The notes under the pieces: generated by a model
The model's input: only the letters and a program-made list of their open reading frames with translations
Told to the model about the DNA's origin: nothing
Database searches by the model: none
Translations under genes and position numbers: made by a program
Part shown: piece after piece, positions 46,111-56,396 of the stretch
Position numbering within the stretch: position 1 is the first letter of the stretch
Layout of the letters: every line of letters begins with the position of its first letter
DNA from: Taudactylus pleione
Taxonomy: Eukaryota; Chordata; Amphibia; Anura; Myobatrachidae
DNA: 64,000 bases
Assembly: GCA_031769625.1 (NCBI GenBank)
Contig: JAUIMM010000686.1
Span: 3,866,001-3,930,000, forward strand
Direction: 5' to 3'

Positions 46111-46879
46111 TCTGGCCTCAGGCATTCAGTTGTTTGTAGAGGGGACTGCTTAGGCAGTTGTAATATCTGATTTTATGTTCTATTTAATATTTTGAATTAG
46201 CAGTGCTGAGCGTCTGAATTGAGATGCATGCACTGCGACTCCGTTTTACCTCCACCCGTGATTTTGGTGGTCACGGCAGAGCTTGCCAGCAGCGATGCTA
46301 GGGCCACGGACTGCAACAGGACGCACGGACATGTCAGGTAAGGCCATTCCTCGCTTACAGGGAATCGCCCGCAGCAGTCCTTGCTTCCGGCGCAGAAGAC
46401 TAACTGGAAGCCACCGCAGTGAGGGCCCGGAGCTTCCGCATCCTCACTAGACCACCGGGGCCTTATCGTCTGATGCCGGTGATCGGCAGCAGATGCTTCT
46501 GCTGCCATGAGGCCAGTGTATCTGGTTGGTTGATGTAGCTTGGGGAACAGGGCTGGCCCTAGGCATAGGCATTAAAGGCAAATGCCTTCGGGCAACTGGA
46601 ATGCCTAGGGGCATCCCAAGCCTAGGGCCAGATGTAATTTTTTTTTCTTTTGAGCTGCTCGGGGGCGGCTAATCCGAGGCAGCCAGGAGGAAAGATCAGG
46701 AGGCTGCAGCAGGACACTCAGTCTCACACAGGCAGGAAGTGTATTTACTTTCACTTTCTGCCTGTGAGGCTGACGCGAGCTACTGCAGAGTGCAGAGGAG
46801 AAGCCAGGCAACACCCGCGGAGCTGCTGACAGACCCGGCTCCACCACACAGGATAAAGGTAAGAGCTGGATGAGGGGAG

Positions 46880-47440
46880 GCAGATACATTTGGGGAGTGG
46901 AGGCTGATGGCACTACTATGGGAGGGGGAGACAGACATATGGAGAGTAGGGGCTCGGAGTTGATGATACTGCTATGGGGGAGAGGGAGATATATACATAT
47001 GGGAGTGGGGATCGATGACACTGCTGTGGGAGGGTGAGACAAATACATGGGGAGTAGGGGCTCAGAGCTGATGATACTGCTATGGGGGAGGGGAAGGCAG
47101 ATACATATGGGGAGTGGGGGCTGATGGCACTGCTGTGGGAGGGTGAGACAAAGACATGGGAAGTAGGGGCTCAGGGAGCTGATGATACTGCTATGGGGGA
47201 GGGGAGATAGATACATATGGGGAGTGGGGGCTAATGGCACTGCTGTGGGACACCCTCAAAGACATGGGAAGGGTGAGACAAAGACATGGGAAGTAGGGGC
47301 TAAGGGAGCTGATGATACTGCTATGGGGGGAGGGGGAGGCAGATTTATGTGGGGGCTGATAACCTGTTACTGGGGGGAGGCAGAGACAAGGGTGTGTGGG
47401 AGCTCAGGGCTGAGGACACTGCTATTGAGGGAAGGGCAGA
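46880..47440. repeat. Minisatellite, ~110-bp unit
   Basis: TGATGATACTGCTATGGGGG recurs at about 46961, 47069, 47180 and 47310, spacings of 108, 111 and 130. Between them lie GGAGTGGGGGCTGATGGCACTGCTGTGGGAGGG and GACATGGGAAGTAGGGGCT segments. Frames read through it are artefacts. Confidence 0.88.
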
Positions 47441-47639
47441 AGGCAGAAACACATGGGAAGTGGTGGCTCAGGGTGGACTCCTTCATCCACATTGGAAAGA
47501 AGGGACTATGATGTCACGAGGATAGAAGGGGGTGAGAAGTAACAACAAGATGCAACCATCGGCTACCATTCTACTGAGATGTGCTACAACAGCCTACATG
47601 GGTGTCCTGTAAACTTATATGCAGAAGGTGGGGTATGCC

Positions 47640-48195
47640 TGTACTGTGAGTGATGGGTGCTAACTGTGCTGTGCTGCTGAGGGGTGATGGGTGCTGTGGT
47701 GTGTTGCTTGGCGAGAAGTAATGGGTGCTGTACTGGAAGAGGTGTTGGGGAGGGGTGATGGGTGCTGTGCTGTGAGGCATACTGTGCTTGGAGAGTGGTG
47801 TTGGGTGCTGTGATCTGTGCTGGGTGAGGGGTGCTGTACTGGGCGAGGGTTGCTGTGCTGAGAGAGGGTTGTTGGGTGAGTGGTAGTGGGTGTTGTGACC
47901 TGTGCTGTGTGAGGGGTGCTCTACTGGGTGAGGGGTGATGGGTGCTGTACTGTAATCTGTGCTGGGAGAGGGGTGCTGTGCTGTAATAGATGCTGTGAGG
48001 GGTACTGTGATGGGTGCTGGGAGAGGGCTACTGTACTGGATGATGGTTGCTGTGCTGGGTGAGGGGTGCTGTGCTATAATCTGTGCTGTGAGGGGTGCTG
48101 TGCTGGGTGAGGGATGTTGTGCTGTAATCTGTGCTGTGGGGGTACTGTGCTGGGTGCTGTGTTGGGTGACGGGTGCTGTGCAGTGAGGGAAGAGG
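47640..48195. repeat. Minisatellite of GGGTGCTGTGCTG units
   Basis: Short units of GGGTGCTGTGCTGGGTGAGG and GTAATCTGTGCT repeat irregularly for about 550 bp. The plus strand is G/T-rich with few A residues. Confidence 0.88.
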
Positions 48196-48783
48196 AGTGC
48201 TGTGAGGGTAAAATTTGCCCTATAGAATGCCTTCTGCGGTGGGGGTATAAGGAACTTTCTCCTAAAACCTGTCCTTTCTTTAGTTACAGCAGTGTGCTGA
48301 GAGGGGCGCTGTGAGGGTAGAAGCTGGGATTTTCTGCTGGGGGCACAAGAGGAAATCTTGCCTAGGGCACCAAATTGGTTATGGCTCTGTTAGGGAAGGT
48401 AGGCTCACCCTCGGCAGAACCTCCCCCGACCCAGATGCAATGCCTTCAAAGGTTTTCATGCATCTGGGTCGCTCCTCCTACCTGCCTCGTGTATATGAGA
48501 CACTCATAGTCCACTATCGGTGCCCTGCTATAACTGTTTGTCTCAGGAGGTTGTAGGTCAGACTCCCTGTATACCTCTCCCATGGGTCAGGTATATCGTG
48601 CTTTATATCCTACCAAGCATCTTGTTTGAGTAGTTGATTTAGAGCCCATTGCAACTAAATTGCATATGCATTGTCTGTGACTGTTTGCTAGCTGCTGTAT
48701 TGATACTGCCTTTTATTTCTGACTGTCAGTTATAACTATCACTGTTTGGCAGCCCTATCTGAGCAGGATGTTAACCTGGATGG

Positions 48784-50099
48784 TTGTGTAACCTCTATTG
48801 TAAACAGCTACCTGTTCAAGCCAGTGCATCTAGAGCTCCAGCGCTAGAACCACCCGGGTGGTATCAGGTTTTGTTGCACTTAGTGGACAAAGTCACAGAA
48901 GCGCGGGCTCCGGCTGCAGTATTTCCCAATGCTATGGGGTATTCACAGCAGTTGTATCCTTCTATGTATAAGCCCCCTATGATTTCCTGTTGGGTTAATT
49001 CTACTGCTCACTCTAGTCCCAGTACGCCGCCATCTATAGCTCCTCAGCAGCCAGATAGACAAGTGGTGGCAAAGCAGGGGCATAAGAGCGGTTTCTATCA
49101 GTTGCCTTATGATGACCTGGACTCCTCTTCAGATTCTGACTCTGAGTTCTGGTGCTTACTCAGTAGAAGAAGACCATAGTCTCTTGTGGATGTCCTCTCT
49201 CTGGTGAGAGTGGTTAGATCTGTCCTCAGTATAGAGGAAGAGGAGGCCCCACCAACAGCCAAAGTGGTCTTTAGGCATCAAAAGTTGGCTAAGGACTATT
49301 TTCCTGAACAGCTGACAAATCTTATGTCTGAGGCATGAAGTACTCCTGGGAAGCATTTTCATGCTACAAGGAATATAACCTCTCGGTACCCATTTGCACT
49401 TGGTGAGAGTAACAAATGGGAAGTTCCCCCAACGATAGACACTCATGTCACAAGGTTGATTAAGAGCGCTACGTTACCCTTTCCTGCAACACCCTCTTTA
49501 AAAGAGGTTTCAGATTAAAAAAAAAACATGACAGTCATTTGAAATCAATGTTTTCATTATCTGGAGCTATTACCAGACCAGCTATGGCTGTAGCCTTGGT
49601 AGCGAAAGCTATGGAAGAATGGACGGCAGCTCTGTAGGGTACTATACCTGATGCTACCAGAGACTGGCATTCTTTTCTCTATCAGATGCGAGAAGCAGCT
49701 GTGTATATGGGGTGATCGGTCATTGACGCAGGTATTTTTGCTTGTAGGGTCTCGGCAACTTCGGTTGAAGCCCGAAGATCCCTTTGGCTAAAAACCTGGA
49801 AGGCGGATGCAGGATCCAAGAAGGCTCTTGAATCTTTGCCTTTTGCGGGGAAGGTACTGTTGGGACCAGAGCTGGATGACATAATGACTTCTCTGGCAAC
49901 ACCAAAGTTGGCTGAATTGCTGCCATCCGCGACTGCCCCTAAATTTAGGCAGTCGGCAGCTTGGTCCTTTTGCCCACAGAGTAGGGTGAAGGGTCAGTCC
50001 TCGTCTAGACAGAGTCATGCCTGCAGGACAAGTCAGCCCAAGAAATCTTGGTCAAGCAAATGTACTGCCTCCAAGCTAGATAGTAAGTCTACTGTCTGA
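48784..50099 (+). pseudogene. DIRS gag remnant
   Basis: Read in broken plus-strand frames, this follows the intact gag at 62234. Shared landmarks are an acidic Ser/Asp stretch (YDDLDSSSDSDSE; the intact copy has YEDDEGTSDDGE), a VLSIEEEEAPPTAK block (VIEDEVPPAAKSK in the intact copy), THVTRLIKSATLPFPA (HVTRLVRSATLPMPS) and PFAGKVLLGPELDDI (PFTGEVLFGPDLDKI). Stops occur at about 49337, 49516 and elsewhere. The final TGA overlaps the pol ATG at 50099, so the gag/pol junction layout is still visible. Confidence 0.82.
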
Positions 50100-51750
50100 T
50101 GGGGTGGGCCTCCCCCTGGGGGGGTCTCAGGGTTGGAGGCCAACTCTTACAGTTCTCCCAGGCCTGGTATCAGACAACTACGGATGCCTGGGTTCAAGAG
50201 CTGGTTTCTCAGGGTTATGTCATCACGTTCCTGAGGCATCCCTATCAGAGGTTTGTGGATACAAACCTTCTTTTAGACCCGGTAAGGGCTTCGGCCTACC
50301 AGGAGTCTATTGGGGCCTTCCTAAAGTCAGGAGTCATAGTCCCTGTCCATGTGACGCAACAGGGAAAGGGCTATTATTCAAATCTATTTTTGATTCAAAA
50401 ACCAAATGGGTCACATCGCCCTATCCTGAATCTGAAGTCTCTCAACAGGATCATCCATGTGCCAAAATTCCGTATGGAAACCCTACGGTCAATTATGCTG
50501 GTGATGGAGCCTGGGGATTTTTGAGATTGGTGGTAGATCAGCAACATTACCAATTTCAGGCTCTACCATTCGGGCCGGCCACAGCCCCTCGAGTATTTTC
50601 CAAGATAATGGCAGTCATGACGGCTCATCTCAGGCGGTAAGGAGTCAGGATGCTGCCATATTTGGACGACCTCCTGATATTAGCACATTTTCAGGAGATG
50701 TTACAATGTCAATGGCTGGATAATAAATTGGAAAAAGTCCTCTTTTTCCTAAACCCAGCAGATGGTGCACTTGGGGGCGCTGCTGGACTCTCTGGGACAG
50801 AGGATTCTTCTACCAGAAGACAAGATTGTGGCACTACAGTCTCGTATGCACAGTCTTCTCTGCAAGCAGTGTCAGTACACTTGGCGATGCAGGTACTGGG
50901 CTCCATGGTATCGACATTCGATATGGTGGCTTATGCCCAGTTCCACTTCAGGTCCCTACAGAATTGGATTCTGGCTAATTGGGATGGTCAATGTCATCGG
51001 ATCAAGTCCCAGATGATCCGCACCTCGCCAGAGGTTCGGCTCTCCCTCGCTTGGTGGCTGGAGACGACTCATTTAAACAAGGGTCATCCGTTATGGGTTC
51101 CGGATTGGGTACTTCTCACCACAGACACAAGTCTGCGAATATGGGGAGTGGCGACGGGTCACCGCACCTTCCAGGGAAGGTGTACGGTGCAGGAAAGTAA
51201 CCTACCATTAAATATATTGGAGCTTCGTGCAGTGCATAGAGCGCTCATACTGGCGCAGGACCTCCTAGAGGGCAGGCCTGTCCAGGTTCAGTCCAACAAC
51301 GCGACAGCAGTGGCCTACATCAATCATCAAGGAGGCACATGAAGTCTGGCTGCCATGAAGGAAGTGGCAGAAATTCTGCTGTGGGTATTCATCCCAGGTG
51401 TTCTCAACTGGGAAGCGGACTTCCTAAGTCACCAGGACATACACGCCGGAGAATGGGCTCTTCATCTGGATGTCTTTCAAATCCTGGTGGACAAGTGGGG
51501 ATTATCGGATGTAGACCTCATGGCGTCTCATCACAACCACAAGGTCCCCAGGTACGGGTCCAGAACAAGGGACCCCTCAGCCGCCTTTGTGGACGCTTTG
51601 GCGGTGAGGTGGGACTTCAGTTTAGCATACCTGTTTCCTCCAATCTCCCTCCTACCTAGAGCCGTCAGAAAGTTCTTGCAGGAAGGCAGCAGGGTAATAC
51701 TAATAAGCCCTGCCTGGCCCAGGAGGCATTGGTTCTCCGATCTGGTATGT
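50099..51750 (+). pseudogene. DIRS pol remnant: reverse transcriptase, RNase H, methyltransferase-like domain
   Basis: 50099-50524 encodes the start of reverse transcriptase (GKGYYSNLFLIQKPNGSHRP, then LNLKSLN). A deletion near 50520 removes the block with the first catalytic Asp and changes frame; then VVDQQHYQFQALPFGPATAP follows. YLDDLL, the polymerase active site, is present at about 50659-50676. RNase H spans 51110-51450, with TTDTSLRIWG and LELRAVHRAL retained. In VQSNNATAVAYI an Asn sits where DIRS and retroviral RNase H normally have the catalytic Asp. A stop at about 51340 breaks the frame; WVFIPGVLNWEADFLS continues it. SDVDLMASHHNHKVPRYGSR and LISPAWPRRHWFSDL belong to the methyltransferase-like domain of vertebrate DIRS elements. 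Confidence 0.85.
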
Positions 51751-52830
51751 CTATACATAGACAGTGCACTTCCACTGCCTCTATGGCCAGATCTGCTAAT
51801 GCAGGGTCCCTGCCTATACCAGGATTTACCTCGGTTGGCTTTGACGGTATGGCTCTTGAGTCTTGCATCTTTAAAGGCCAAGGGTTTTTCTGCCTCTGTG
51901 ATCCAGACAATGCTGAAGGCAAGGAAGCCTGCATCTGTCCGCATCTATCACATAATCTGGCATTCATTTTTTCTTTGGTGTTCTCATAGAAAATATGACC
52001 AAACGAATTTTCAAGGTATCGAGAGTACTTGCTTTTCTTCAGGCTGGATTAGACTTAGGTCTTCGCTTGGCTATGTTGAGAGTCCGTTTCTGCTTTGACC
52101 TTTTGGTTCGAGCGCCAGATAGCCCCTTTGCCGGATGTTAGAACATTCTTACAGGGGTTTTTTTGGCTGCAATCTCCATTTCTCCAACTGGTGGCATCGT
52201 GGGATTTATCCTTGGTTCTCAGGGCACTGCAATGTCCTCCCTTTGAACCCTTGAATATGGTGGACTTGCGATGGTTGACTGCAAAGACACTTTTTTTTTT
52301 CTCCTTGCTCACAGAGTTTCTGACTTGGCAGCTCTGTCATGTTGTTCTCCATATTTCATTTTTCATCAAAATAGAGTGGTCCTCCCTACTAAAGTGGGTT
52401 ACCTTCCAAAGGTTGTTTCCCGTTTTCATATAAATGAGAAAATTGTAGTCCCGGTCTTTCAGTCTTCAGACCTGTCTACAGGTGAAGCTTCCCTGGATGT
52501 GATTCAAACCCTTCGTATTTACGTGGATCGTACCAACTCTATCAGGAAATCAGATTCACTCTTTGTGTTATATGGATTTCACAAGCAAGGCTGGCCAGCG
52601 AACAAACTTTGGCTCGCTGGCTGCGTATGACTATTTCTCAAGTCTATACACAAGCTGGTCTCCCTGTCCATAACAAGGTGACAGCACATTCCACTCTGTC
52701 TGTGGGGCCATCATGGGCAGTTAGACATGGCGCCTCGGCTGAACAGCTGTCCAGACCTTTATCAAATTCTATGCATTTGATACTTTTGCCTCCCAGGATG
52801 CTTTATTTGGGTGGTGGATTCTCCTCTCTG
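51750..52830 (+). pseudogene. DIRS tyrosine recombinase remnant
   Basis: The N-terminal core-binding part is near 51850-51970 (SASVIQTMLKARKPASVRIYH). The catalytic domain shows HRVSDLAALS, with the first catalytic Arg, at about 52307-52340. AHSTLSVGPSWAVRHGAS follows at 52686-52738; family members have His-x-x-Arg in this block, and here Arg is Leu. The C-terminal nucleophile region (FYAFDTFAS, Tyr at 52770-52772) survives only in another frame. DIRS recombinases integrate circular cDNA without a DDE integrase. This one is inactive by several lesions. Confidence 0.8.
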
Positions 52831-52865
52831 TGCAGGAGCACCCCCACCCTTAAGGGAACTGCTTT

Positions 52866-53310
52866 AGGACGTCCCAAAGGTGGATTCTGTGGACCCTATG
52901 GACCCTGAACAAGAAAATCAGCGTTATGGTATAATATACCTTAGATAACTCTTTTCTTCAAGGTCCATAGGGTCCACAAAGCACCCTCCCTGACGCACCT
53001 GGCCTCAGTTGGGATCTGTTCTTTTGCTTTTTTTTGTATCACTTATTCCCTCTTCGTATGTTGAGTGTTTCTTGTGTGCAATGTACTTCCTTCTCTACTT
53101 TCCATCTCTTGCCGTTAGGCTTGTTTACAAACTGAATGACTGTGGCTGGGTGCGGAGTTTATAGGGAAGAGGGCCGATGCATGCTGAGATCTACAAAGCT
53201 AGAGCTGTTCGGTGCAATGGATCGTTTCCACTACATACCCCAAGGTAGATTATGTGGACTCTATGGACCTCAAAGAAAATGAGTTATCTAAGGTATGTTA
53301 TACCATAACT
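52866..53310 (+). repeat. DIRS right end: inverted terminal and internal complementary repeats
   Basis: GGTGGATTCTGTGGACCCTATGGACC (52879) is the inverse of AGGTCCATAGGGTCCACAAAGCACC (about 52960-52985), and that is again the inverse of GGTAGATTATGTGGACTCTATGGACC (53242). The pairing extends through TATAATATACCTTAGATAACTC and GAGTTATCTAAGGTATGTTATA. This arrangement is what DIRS elements use to restore their ends from a circular intermediate. Confidence 0.78.
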
Positions 53311-53505
53311 CTGATTATTTCCAAAACAGAATTAATATTTCCACCGGCCAATGGTCACCAACCAGATATCTCTATCACTGTTGATAACTTGTCAATCAAG
53401 CTCACTGACTCAGTGTCATTCTTGACTGTGAACTGTTATTTGTTCCCAACATTCAATCTTTCCAAATCCTGTTACATAAATCTAAAAAAACCTATCCAAG
53501 CACTT
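53311..53505 (+). pseudogene. L2/CR1-like LINE fragment flanking the DIRS
   Basis: The plus strand reads ISKTELIFPPANGHQPDISI, then LTDSVSFLTVN. This matches the 'KTELILFP...ISLTDSVRFLGV' region after the reverse-transcriptase active site in L2/CR1 LINEs. The matching upstream LINE sequence was not seen on the other side of the DIRS, so the fragment may have been cut off before or during DIRS insertion. Confidence 0.65.
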
Positions 53506-54278
53506 TTTTTTTTTTTACACATGGGCTTCAGTACCATCGGTGAGGCTTTGCTGATCCCTCAGACAGTCAGTTCTCCGTTTGCTGACGTTAACTGTGTATA
53601 TTTATAGCTTAAACAAAGAAGAGAACAATCGCTGCTTTTGGCCACATTATGCTGCTGGTGAAAGATAAGTCTTGCTGAGGAGGGTGGTTATTGGCGGAGG
53701 ACTAATGGTACTAATGCAATAAATAATGATAATTATTGCTGCCGACTAGCCCCCTATGATAGACCTATTATAGCCTACATGAAACAATCATACACTATTC
53801 ACAGTACTAAATGCCTCTCAAATATGTTTTTTTTTTTTTTCTCCAAACAAAGTGAATAGTAGGAAGAACTTTAAACAGCTTGCTGCATCCTTTTGAATTG
53901 CTGTAAATTATTTTTGTTGTATCCAGTGCAGGATAGAACCTTTTTAACATATCACCACCAACAAATTACTGAAGCTGTAGTATTGCAACAATTTAACTCC
54001 TCTGCAATCCAGAGGTTTTACTTTGTTTGCAACCATGAGCTACTGTAATTATCAGCAGAAAGATTCCATATATTTAGTTACATTCTAACACCCCAATCTG
54101 TACCAGAAACATCAACTTAATGCAGTGGTCTTCACAGTATTTTAAAGATAAAACAATAAATAACTTTATTTTTACCCAAAGCACACACTCCCAGTGATTC
54201 TTTACATACCAAATACCCCCATTCTCTTTAAGCATTATAGTGCACATAACTTATAACTTGTTTCCTCTTCATTTCCTC
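53506..54278. other. Unrecognised stretch
   Basis: No gene or named repeat was found. Confidence 0.4.
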
Positions 54279-54281
54279 TTA

Positions 54282-54608
54282 AGGGGCCTCTACATTACAC
54301 GACCTGAAAAACTGAACGACTAGCGTTCAGTCTTCAGGTCCCCGGGTGCGGTGCCCCCACCGAACGGCGTTCACTGAACGTCATTCAGAGCAGGATCCCG
54401 ACCTCCTATCTGGGAACATGTGGAACCTGACGAGCGTCGTCAAGTTGACCAGCATGTTCCGTAGATAGTCTGGGTCGGAACGGACCCAGCGTGCATGTGC
54501 ATCGCTGGTCCTCGCCGGCAATCCATTAGACGGCTTTCTAAACAATGCAACCAAAACCTCCTGGTTTTGGTCGGATCGTTCAAAAAGTTATGTAATGGAT
54601 AGGCCCCT
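54282..54608. mobile_element. 327-bp Harbinger-like MITE (inverse copy of 33470)
   Basis: Ends AGGGGCCTCTACATTACACGACC and GTAATGGATAGGCCCCT, with TTA left and TGA right. The reverse complement of 33470-33784 matches it along most of its length, including GGATCCCGACCTCCT and the CCAAAACC/GGTTTTGG hairpin. Confidence 0.82.
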
Positions 54609-54687
54609 TGAGTCTCCTGTCCTACTATGTATGTGGCTGCTTGCTCCTGGCTCATTTACATGATAAATTTCATGATGCTAAGACCAA

Positions 54688-54787
54688 CCTTCTGCACCAC
54701 GGGAGGTTTCTGTCCTCCCTGAGCTCGCCTTAGGACACCTGCGTTACGGTTTGACAGGTGTACCGCCCCAGTCAAACTCCCCACCTG
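54688..54787 (-). rRNA. Partial 28S rRNA fragment (pseudogene)
   Basis: The minus strand carries about 100 bases of large-subunit rRNA domain V: GGGGAGTTTGACTGGGGCGG, TACACCTGTCAAAC, GTAACGCAGGTGTCCTAAGG, CGAGCTCAGGGAGGACAGAA and ACCTCCCGTGG are all present in order and nearly unchanged from the vertebrate 28S. One visible change is CCGTAACG where 28S normally has CGGTAACG. Outside 54688-54787 the match ends abruptly on both sides. It is a dispersed fragment, not a functional rRNA gene; it could be a retroposed piece or part of a repeat with a 28S-derived segment. Confidence 0.85.
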
Positions 54788-54799
54788 CATGAGACTGCC

Positions 54800-55745
54800 T
54801 GTCTGCTTCCGGCTCCACACCATGAAGCCAGGTGGCTGATGGGACTTTGTTTTAATAAGCAAATGCAGTATCCAGTGGGACAGGGGGGGAGAATGGGAAA
54901 GCACATTCTCCTCTCCGTGCTCTATTGATTGGCCAGAATACAATCTGAAGCAGGTTGGAGAGCGGAAAAGTACAATATCCTCCCCTTGCTCTGCTTCTTG
55001 CCCCAAGCGCGTCCTGGAGCGGGGGGTGGGGGGGGGCGGGGTTGGGGGGAGTGCAGAAAACCACACTCTCCTCCCCTTGCTCAGCTGGGATCATGGTCTT
55101 TGTGCGTGACACACCAGGGACCAACTCGTGACACACTAAAGTGTTATGACATAGGGCACTGCCTTAATGGGTGTACCTTCTGTGTCAATAAGTAATTTCA
55201 ACCAATATAGAGCATTGATTCTCATCCTCTGGTGCATTTTAGATTAAATAGAGAACTGTAGTGTAGTTATTTGAATTTAATGGAATACAAATTAGCATAT
55301 TTGAAAGTTTGATATAAGGGATTTCTTATTTATATAATTTGCAAGCATGATTTGTATATAGTACTGTATTCTTAATATTTTCATTGTGTTTTCTACAAAG
55401 TCAAAGGTTTAACCACAGTGTTATACTCACCACAGGCAGCTGAAACATATCCAACAATTGGCTACCTAAATAGGAGAACTACCAATGTAACCAGCTATTA
55501 AGGAAATGCCAAAAGCCACAAGCTGTAGTTGCTGCCATTTCAATTGGAGAATCACATGATTGTAAGGATGGCCCTGTCTGGCCTGAATGTCAAATGATTG
55601 CTTTTAAATGTAACCATACAGTACATATGTAATATTCCTGCCCACATAGGCTTGTGTGCGCACGGCTTTGGAGAGTGAGAGTGACTGTAATTTAAGCTAT
55701 TCAATTCAAGTTGATGTCTCTGCTTATTATCTTAACTATTTTTTA
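54800..55745. other. G-rich repeat-like stretch, then unrecognised DNA
   Basis: 54860-55080 carries three similar segments (GAATGGGAAAGCACATTCTCCTC, GAGCGGAAAAGTACAATATCCTCCCCTTGCTC, GAGTGCAGAAAACCACACTCTCCTCCCCTTGCTC), a degenerate ~75-100-bp tandem repeat, with a poly-G run at 55021-55050. The remainder holds nothing I recognise. Confidence 0.5.
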
Positions 55746-55753
55746 CTTTAGTG

Positions 55754-56388
55754 CAGTGGTTCCCAAACTGTGTGCTGTGGCACCCAGGGGTGCCTCAGCT
55801 TCATGGTCCAGCACCAGATCAAATAATGTATGGTCAATGTAATGTAAATATGAGGACATACAGAAGTGCAGACCTGTCCACCACCACATAACTGACCCTA
55901 ATGGAGCGTACACACGGTCAGATTTGTCAGACTTGTCAGATTTGTCAGATGAACGACTGAACGATTAAACGATTTGAACGATTTGGACGATTTGACCAAA
56001 GTTTTGAACGATTTGAACGATTGAACGATTTTTGACTGCATTAAAATGAATGGAATCGTCCAAGTCTGACTGCAAACCCATCAGATGTCAGATATCGTTA
56101 TCTGACAAACGGGAACGCGCATCGTTGATCGTCCATCGTTCAGGCATGTCAGATATGAACGATTTTCCATCAGATATGAACGACTGAACGATTTTTAAAT
56201 CGTTATCGTCCATATCTGAAGAAAAAATCTGATCGTGTGTATGCACCATAAGGATGACAGGTCAGCACAATTTAGTTAATATTTTTTTTCTCTGAATTTC
56301 TCATTAACTAACTTTTGACCTAAGGGTGCCTTAAAAACAATGCTGATACTCTAGGGTGCCGTGATTCAAAAAAGTTTGGAAAGCACTG
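55754..56388. mobile_element. hAT element with nested Harbinger-like MITE
   Basis: Ends CAGTGGTTCCCAAACTGTG and AAAAGTTTGGAAAGCACTG are inverted repeats. Subterminal GGCACCCAGGGGTGCC and AGGGTGCCGTG pair. Flanks CTTTAGTG (55746-55753) and CTTTATTG (56389-56396) match at 7 of 8. Distantly similar in its ends to 13088-14524. Confidence 0.85.
55902..56248. mobile_element. 347-bp Harbinger-like MITE nested in the hAT element
   Basis: Ends TGGAGCGTACACACGGTCAGAT and ATCTGATCGTGTGTATGCACCA, with a perfect TAA duplication (55899-55901, 56249-56251). The interior repeats GAACGATT and TTGTCAGAT motifs many times in both orientations. Confidence 0.9.
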
Positions 56389-56396
56389 CTTTATTG

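Larger units (their letters stand above)
46548..48389. mobile_element. 1.84-kb hAT-like element with two minisatellites
   Basis: The left end CAGGGCTGGCCCTAGGCA and the right end TGCCTAGGGCACCAAATTGGTTATGGCTCTG are inverted repeats with an inner spacer. Flanks TTGGGGAA (46540-46547) and TTAGGGAA (48390-48397) agree at 7 of 8 positions. It inserted into the DIRS leader, so it is younger than that DIRS copy. The interior is two tandem arrays and no transposase. Confidence 0.85.
45950..53310 (+). mobile_element. DIRS-type tyrosine-recombinase retrotransposon, decayed
   Basis: The left end contains CTTCTTCAGGTTCCATAGGGTTCC (45980-46010), similar to the left end of the second DIRS at 61141. The order is gag remnant (48784-50098), pol remnant with reverse transcriptase, RNase H and methyltransferase-like domains (50099-51750), and tyrosine recombinase (51750-52830). 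The right end (52866-53310) has inverted copies of the terminal sequence, which is characteristic of DIRS elements; these have no ordinary LTRs or integrase. Multiple frameshifts, stops and deletions show it is dead. A hAT element (46548-48389) interrupts the leader. The outer boundaries are approximate. Confidence 0.85.

Noticed and set aside
46605..47511. Pro/Ser-rich 211-codon minus-strand frame and a 109-codon plus-strand frame
   Set aside because: Both arise from the ~110-bp minisatellite; the repeated peptide follows the DNA unit and no domain is present.
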